Positions 59,700 through 64,000 of a stretch of DNA of 64,000 nt are shown here, in pieces; positions within the stretch are counted from its first letter, which is position 1, and each line of letters opens with the position of its first letter. This DNA comes from Mallotus nudiflorus (Eukaryota > Streptophyta > Magnoliopsida > Malpighiales > Euphorbiaceae): positions 6,863,001 through 6,927,000 of the forward strand of contig CANTUR010000239.1 in the NCBI GenBank assembly GCA_947683625.1, written 5' to 3'. The translations under genes were made by a program, and so were the position numbers. A model generated the notes under the pieces. That model ran no database searches. It saw only the letters and a list, made by a program, of their open reading frames with translations, and had not been told where the DNA came from.

Positions 59700-61980
59700 T
59701 GTCACGACCTGAACCCCAAGGGCATATGACCAACACTAGATAATAGGAAAAGTATGAAGCTTTTGAAACCCGTAGTAAGCCTCTAAGAATTTATCATAAT
59801 AAAATTAACCACTTTGGATATGAGAGTTTCCTTTGCATCGGGAACAAACCAAAAACCTGTAAAATGCAAATAACACTCCCAAAAATATTCTTTAACCATC
59901 ATTACTTCACCACAATATCATGATCAACACCAAATACATGTCCATCACATTATATAATCATAATAATACATATACCCATATTAAACCAATTAAATCACCA
60001 ATACACTTATCCAATGTTCAAATTACTATTGCGGTGTCTATAATACAAATATAAGACAATAAACATTAACAAGACCTACATAAAATAGTCAGGGAAGAAC
60101 AAATCTGGCGCAGACGAAAAGGAATATCGATTTGTCTATGAGATCCTAGGAAAAATAAAATTGAGGGGGATCAGACCTCATTGAGTGAAAATGTATGTTG
60201 GTTTTAAAATATTTATCTAAAACCTTTAAATTCATTAAATAAATAACTATTCAAAACCCCTTTATTTTTGCCAAAATCATTTTTATAAATACTTTTCCAG
60301 AGTATATAAATCCCTTTAAATTCATACAAAAATAACATTTTATAATAAATGAAACCTTTAGAGGAAAATAATGGTATAACTCCTAAACCTCAATTCTACT
60401 AGTCTTTTGGCTCACTTAAATCCAAATAATTTCTAGTCCTAGAGAGCAAACTCAACGATGGTCCAACCATAGTTGGTCTCTTACACCAAGTATTTACTGG
60501 CATCCAGAAAACAAGCTCGACCAGGGTCTAACCAGTAAGCATATACAAGCCTAGAGAGTCTTACTCAACTAAGGCTCACCCATAAACCTGCCCAGAGAGT
60601 CTTATTTAACTAGGGCTTACAATCAATAATCCTATTTAGAGAATCTTACTCAATTAGGGCTCACTATCAATAAATAGCCAACTCATAAATCATCACTGGT
60701 GCGCACATAGTTTTGGTGACACCCACCAGGTGGCACGTTATACCATTTTCTCCAAAACAAACTTATCATATATAATTAAAATAAAATGCAATGAAATAAA
60801 ATGAAGTTAAAACCTCTTCGCAAAATCCTTGTCAACAATATAATCAATAAATCATGCTCATAGTAATATTCGTATCCATATTTAAATTTATAAATGCAAC
60901 TTTAATAATACATTTATTTTACGAAAATTCTCAACAAACATTTTATAAAATTAACTCACAAGTGGAGTGTGCCGGCCGATGTGTCCTTAGCTATCCAAAT
61001 GCTATGGCTCCCGCTTCGGAACTCTCTCTTTCTTTCTGTCTCTCTCTCTCTCTATATATATATATTCATAATAATTCCCAAAAACTCTAGAAAAATTATT
61101 AAAATCAAGGAATTAATAAAATTGATGTGAAAACACCCTAAATATGACATTTGAAGCCAATGGAATTTATTTTGATAAGTTAAAAAAATTTAAATGAAAA
61201 TTGGAAAATTTTCACTAAAATGCTTCCGGGATTTTTATCTCAAAATCCATGAGGAATCCGACCTATTTCTAATGATGGAAATTAATTCTCATAATTTATA
61301 CTATTTATTAAAAATAAAATTATATTTTTCTGGACTAGTCATTATTTCTCACGGGAATGGAAAATGTCTTTTACACAAAATAAACATATATACATATTCA
61401 TAACACCAAGGAAAGTTAAAAATATGCTCGAACACCCAAATTAATGGATCGATTATTAGATCGGATCAAAAATAAAAACTTACTAATAAAGCTCTAACAA
61501 AGCTCAAACAGTAACACCCAATATCATGGTTAGTCTCTAAAGATTCTAGACAGTGAGAGCAACTTGTTGATAGTGATCACAACAACTGAAAGTCATTGGA
61601 AAAGGTGATTCGAACACTGAAATTTGAGGTTGAAATTTAGAGGTTTAACTAATTAAAACCAGATCAATTTTCATAAAATAAAAATTACTGGGATGTAGAG
61701 AACATTTAGGAGGACTTGTGGTTAAAATTTCGTGGCAAACAGAGGTCATTTGGCCCGTGATTAGAGAGGGAAAAGATTTAGGTGCTATAGTGACCATCAA
61801 ACATCAAATCAAGGTTTTGTGCATTTTTATGTCTGCAACAACTATAAGCCTATAACCGAAGAAAGGAAGGAAAGTTATTATATTGGTCCCCATATTTTTG
61901 GCAAAATTTCCATTTGGTCCTTTCACTTTGGAATCAAGATAATTGCTAGCAATTAAATGAGTTCATCTTTTTTTCCTAGA
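59700..61980 (+). mobile_element. LTR of the TGTCACGACC family, right end unresolved
   Basis: It starts TGTCACGACCTGAACCCCAA at 59700, with TACCT before it. Family blocks follow: AACCCGTAGTAAGCCT, TTGCGGTGTCTATAATAC, GGGATCAGACCTCATTGAGTG, CACCAGGTGGCACGTTA (60725-60741), and AACTCACAAGTGGAGTG. At 60440-60670 there are four loose copies of AGAGAGTCTTACTCAACTAGGGCTCAC. I did not find an end with a matching TACCT, so the right boundary is a guess. The frames at 60854 and 61194 are not credited. Confidence 0.6.
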
Positions 61981-62424
61981 ACTCTCCTCCCTTCCTTTTT
62001 TTTCCAATCCCCCTCCTTTTTTTTTCTCTCTCTTTTTTTTTCTTTTATTCCCTACCTTACCCATGCTCCTAAGCCCTCTAGCTTATCATGAGCCTCCATA
62101 GCCTTTTTCTCTTCCCCAAAAATCCCTTCCTCACGTGAACTCAGGTCTGAGTGGGCCCACACCACTTGGCCACCACGATTGCAGCTACAAGTGGTTCGCT
62201 ATAGAGGTTGTGCCTCTTAGATGAGGCGATCGCCTCATTATGGGCAGATGAGGCGAACGCCTCTTTTTAGGCTTTAGGTTTTTTAAGTCCACTTTCTATT
62301 AGAGATTCAGGTTTCATTCTCGTCCGAGTTTCACATTCTCATCATTGGGCTTGATAACAGGTCGGTCAAACCGAGCACCCCTAATTCATCCCCTAACACG
62401 GGCTGACCGAATCGGGTGTCTATA
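61981..62424 (-). mobile_element. LTR of the TGTAGACACCC type, - strand (start seen, end unclear)
   Basis: On the - strand an LTR-like start TATAGACACCCGATTCGG lies at 62424, preceded by a purine tract (AATCAGGGGGCAAAC). This is the layout of a 3' LTR. TGTAGACACCC is a common start of plant LTRs as I recall. Pyrimidine runs at 61985-62045 and the palindromes at 62221-62264 lie within. The far end was not found. Confidence 0.5.
62221..62264. repeat. Pair of GAGGCGATCGCCTC-type palindromes
   Basis: ATGAGGCGATCGCCTCAT is a perfect palindrome. After 10 bases comes a variant, ATGAGGCGAACGCCTCTTT. Similar palindromes cluster at 63747-63915. Confidence 0.9.
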
Positions 62425-62519
62425 GTTTGCCCCCTGATTTTTTTAAAAATCAAATGCATGCAATGACCATTTTTCAAAAAATCACATGCACAACAACAAA
62501 TAAACATTAAGACAAGCAA

Positions 62520-63210
62520 TATACTTGACTCTCAGGTTTCACCCGAGAGATGAATCCTTTAACTCTGAAACTTGACTGTGATCCTTGGGTTTCCCTAGCT
62601 CGATCAACCACTCATTAATATTTGATAAATGTATTTGAAGATTGTTAACCTTAGGTTTTTCTGGCCTGATTTCTATCTTGCTAGGGACATAGACCCATGG
62701 GTTTTCCTGGCCTAACCATCAATCACCTGAAACATGATTCTCAGATTTTCCTAGCCTGATCACCACCACATTGCAACCTGATTCTTGGGTTTTCCTAGCC
62801 TGATCACCATAACACTGAAACTTAATTCTCGGGTTTTCCTAACCTGATCATCACAACACTGAAACTTGATTCTCGGGTTTTCCTAGCTCGATCATCACAA
62901 CACTGAAACTTGATTCTCAAGTTTTCTTGGCTAGATTACCATTGGGGATGCAATCCTCAGGTTTTCCTGATCCGATTACCACTTCTTCAGGGATACAAAC
63001 CTCTGGGTTTTCCTGGCCTAGTTGTCATTTACTTTCAACTTCGGGGATACAACTTGAATAGTTATTTCGATCTTTGAGCTTCAAGGATTCAAACCCGAAC
63101 AGCTCTATCCTTGAGCTTTGGGGATTCAAACCAGAATAGCCCTCTCCTTGAGTTTCAAGGATTCAAACCCGAACAATCCTGCCTTTTTACAACATGGGTT
63201 TTCCTGGCCC
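62520..63210. repeat. Degenerate minisatellite, GGGTTTTCCTGGCCTGAT type
   Basis: A unit of roughly 40-60 bases recurs about 13 times. The core is (T/C)TCGGGTTTTCCTAGC(C)TGATC, followed by an ATCACAACACTGAAACTTGA-like part. It is cleanest at 62755-62930, with later variants carrying GGGGATACAAC and AAGGATTCAAACCCGAACA (63040-63180). No frame spans it. Confidence 0.8.
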
Positions 63211-63746
63211 ATGCTTCTTGAAACTTTATTTAAACAACCTCTGTGCTTGAATTTCATCTTCTTAGCATATAATAATAACCCTCTGCTCTTTTTTTTCTTT
63301 TTCTTGGCAAACCCTAAACTTTTGTCCACTATAAAAAGTAACCTCTCTCTTATCTTTCTCCCCTTTTCGCTTTTGTCATTTTTCTCTTTTCTTCTCTTTT
63401 TCCCCTGAATTCTCTGCACTTTCTATACTTCTCTTCTTTTCACAGATAATGGAGAATAAGAGAACACCTCCTGCGCTTGAGTGGGATCACATCCCACCTT
63501 TTGTTAGTGCTTTTAGGATTCTGGGTCTGACATGAGGGGGCTCGATTCCCCTCTTGGCAGATTTGGGGTCCCATATCTATTCATTTGCATCTGGAGATGT
63601 TAGTACTCTAAATTTTCTTGTAAAATCATATTGGGTCAGTGATTATTCTTGCATATTTATCATTCTAGAATATTATTTGATTAAACAATCATTAAATTTT
63701 CCATTTTAATTGCCAAAAATTGAGAATCATCATTGTCTGCACTTCG
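63211..63746 (+). other. Leader-like and short-frame region, probably transposon internal
   Basis: A pyrimidine-rich leader (63330-63440, TATAAAAAG at 63331) precedes an ATG at 63449. That opens a 28-codon frame (MENKRTPPALEWDHIPPFVS..., stop at 63533), then the text continues GC-richer without a frame. TATAAA, a CT-rich leader and ATG look like a gene start, perhaps of a decayed transposon protein. No domain is recognised. The frames at 63118-63419 are pyrimidine-run shadows. Confidence 0.35.
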
Positions 63747-63915
63747 CAGAGGCAATCACCTCTTTGATGAGGCGATCATCTCATTAATGAGGTGATCGCC
63801 TCATTAATGAGATGATGGGCTTCTTATGAAGAGGCAATAGCCATTCTTGCTGATCGAAAGGCTATTGCCTTTTCAAAAGTCGATCGCCTCTGTGATGAGG
63901 CGATCGCTTCATCAA
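63747..63915. repeat. Cluster of GAGGCGATCGCCTC-type palindromes
   Basis: About seven variants in 170 bases, including AGAGGCAATCACCTCTTT, GAGGCGATCATCTC, GAGGTGATCGCCTC, and at the end CGATCGCCTCTGTGATGAGGCGATCG. A further inverted pair surrounds the centre (GAGGCAATAGCC ... GGCTATTGCCTTTTC). The cluster can fold into several hairpins. Confidence 0.9.
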
Positions 63916-64000
63916 TAGGGCAACCTACGTTATTACGTGCTTGTTTATTCTGAACTTCTTTATGACAACAAAATGCATAAATGTCACTTCCCTATTTCTT

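Noticed and set aside
59700..62424. One single LTR from TGTCACGACC to ...GGGTGTCTATA
   Set aside because: The right end is preceded on the - strand by a purine tract and looks like the start of another LTR type; no matching TACCT flank.
1..64000. CRISPR arrays, bacterial operons, rRNA genes, integrated viral genes
   Set aside because: No regularly spaced direct repeats with unique spacers, no prokaryotic gene layout, no rRNA match, and no viral coat, movement or polymerase motif was seen in any frame read.

Overview
This is nuclear DNA from a flowering plant, very AT-rich. The evidence is a gene with about 24 exons and GT-AG introns, a nuclear tRNA-Ala with a pol III terminator, a fragment derived from plastid DNA, and plant-type transposable elements (LTR elements including solo LTRs, a TRIM, Helitrons, MULE-like elements, an L1-type LINE). 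A eudicot is likely. I suspect Malpighiales/Euphorbiaceae from the general look, but nothing here proves it.

Only two protein-coding genes look intact, and they converge in the middle of the window. On the + strand (about 26.0-36.7 kb) is a 24-exon tomosyn/Lgl-family WD40 gene. Its splice model gives an unbroken 1118-residue protein ending in an R-SNARE-like domain. On the - strand (about 38.7-40.3 kb) is a 4-exon selenoprotein-T-like gene (238 residues) with a CxxC redox motif in place of Cys-Sec. Both belong to the membrane system: tomosyn-like proteins act in SNARE-dependent exocytosis, SelT proteins in the ER. Their adjacency is probably chance. A tRNA-Ala(AGC) gene lies on the - strand at 20.3 kb.

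The rest is transposon territory. 0-2.6 kb: 3' part of a non-autonomous LTR retrotransposon (LARD-like). 4.4-11.6 kb: a ~2 kb segment in two tandem copies. Each copy carries a plastid-derived chimera of rpl16 and rpl2, and the first copy is split by a truncated long LTR. 12.5-13.6 kb: a MULE with long terminal inverted repeats, a perfect 9-bp target duplication and a gene-like spliced cassette (Pack-MULE candidate). 13.9-17.0 kb: a 3.1 kb solo LTR. 19.2-19.7 kb: a MULE-type MITE. About 21.0-21.6 kb: a Helitron remnant. 22.0-25.5 kb: a 3.5 kb solo LTR on the - strand. The tomosyn introns hold a 5'-truncated LINE and a complete 520-bp TRIM.

Beyond SELT, two Helitron-like elements sit head to tail (40.6-43.6 kb), one split by a MULE-like element. 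A deep nest fills 43.6-59.7 kb: an old Gypsy-type LTR was split by a LARD-like element (44429-59323). That element was invaded by a Copia-like solo LTR (50354-51891) and by another solo LTR (52204-58169), which is itself split by a third (54771-58012). The related copy at the window start gives the empty site for two of these insertions. 59.7-64.0 kb holds a further LTR of the TGTCACGACC type, the start of a TATAGACACCC-type LTR, a degenerate minisatellite and two clusters of the palindrome GAGGCGATCGCCTC.

Coordinates of exons and element ends were read by eye and checked by reading frame or target duplication. Small errors are possible where marked as approximate.
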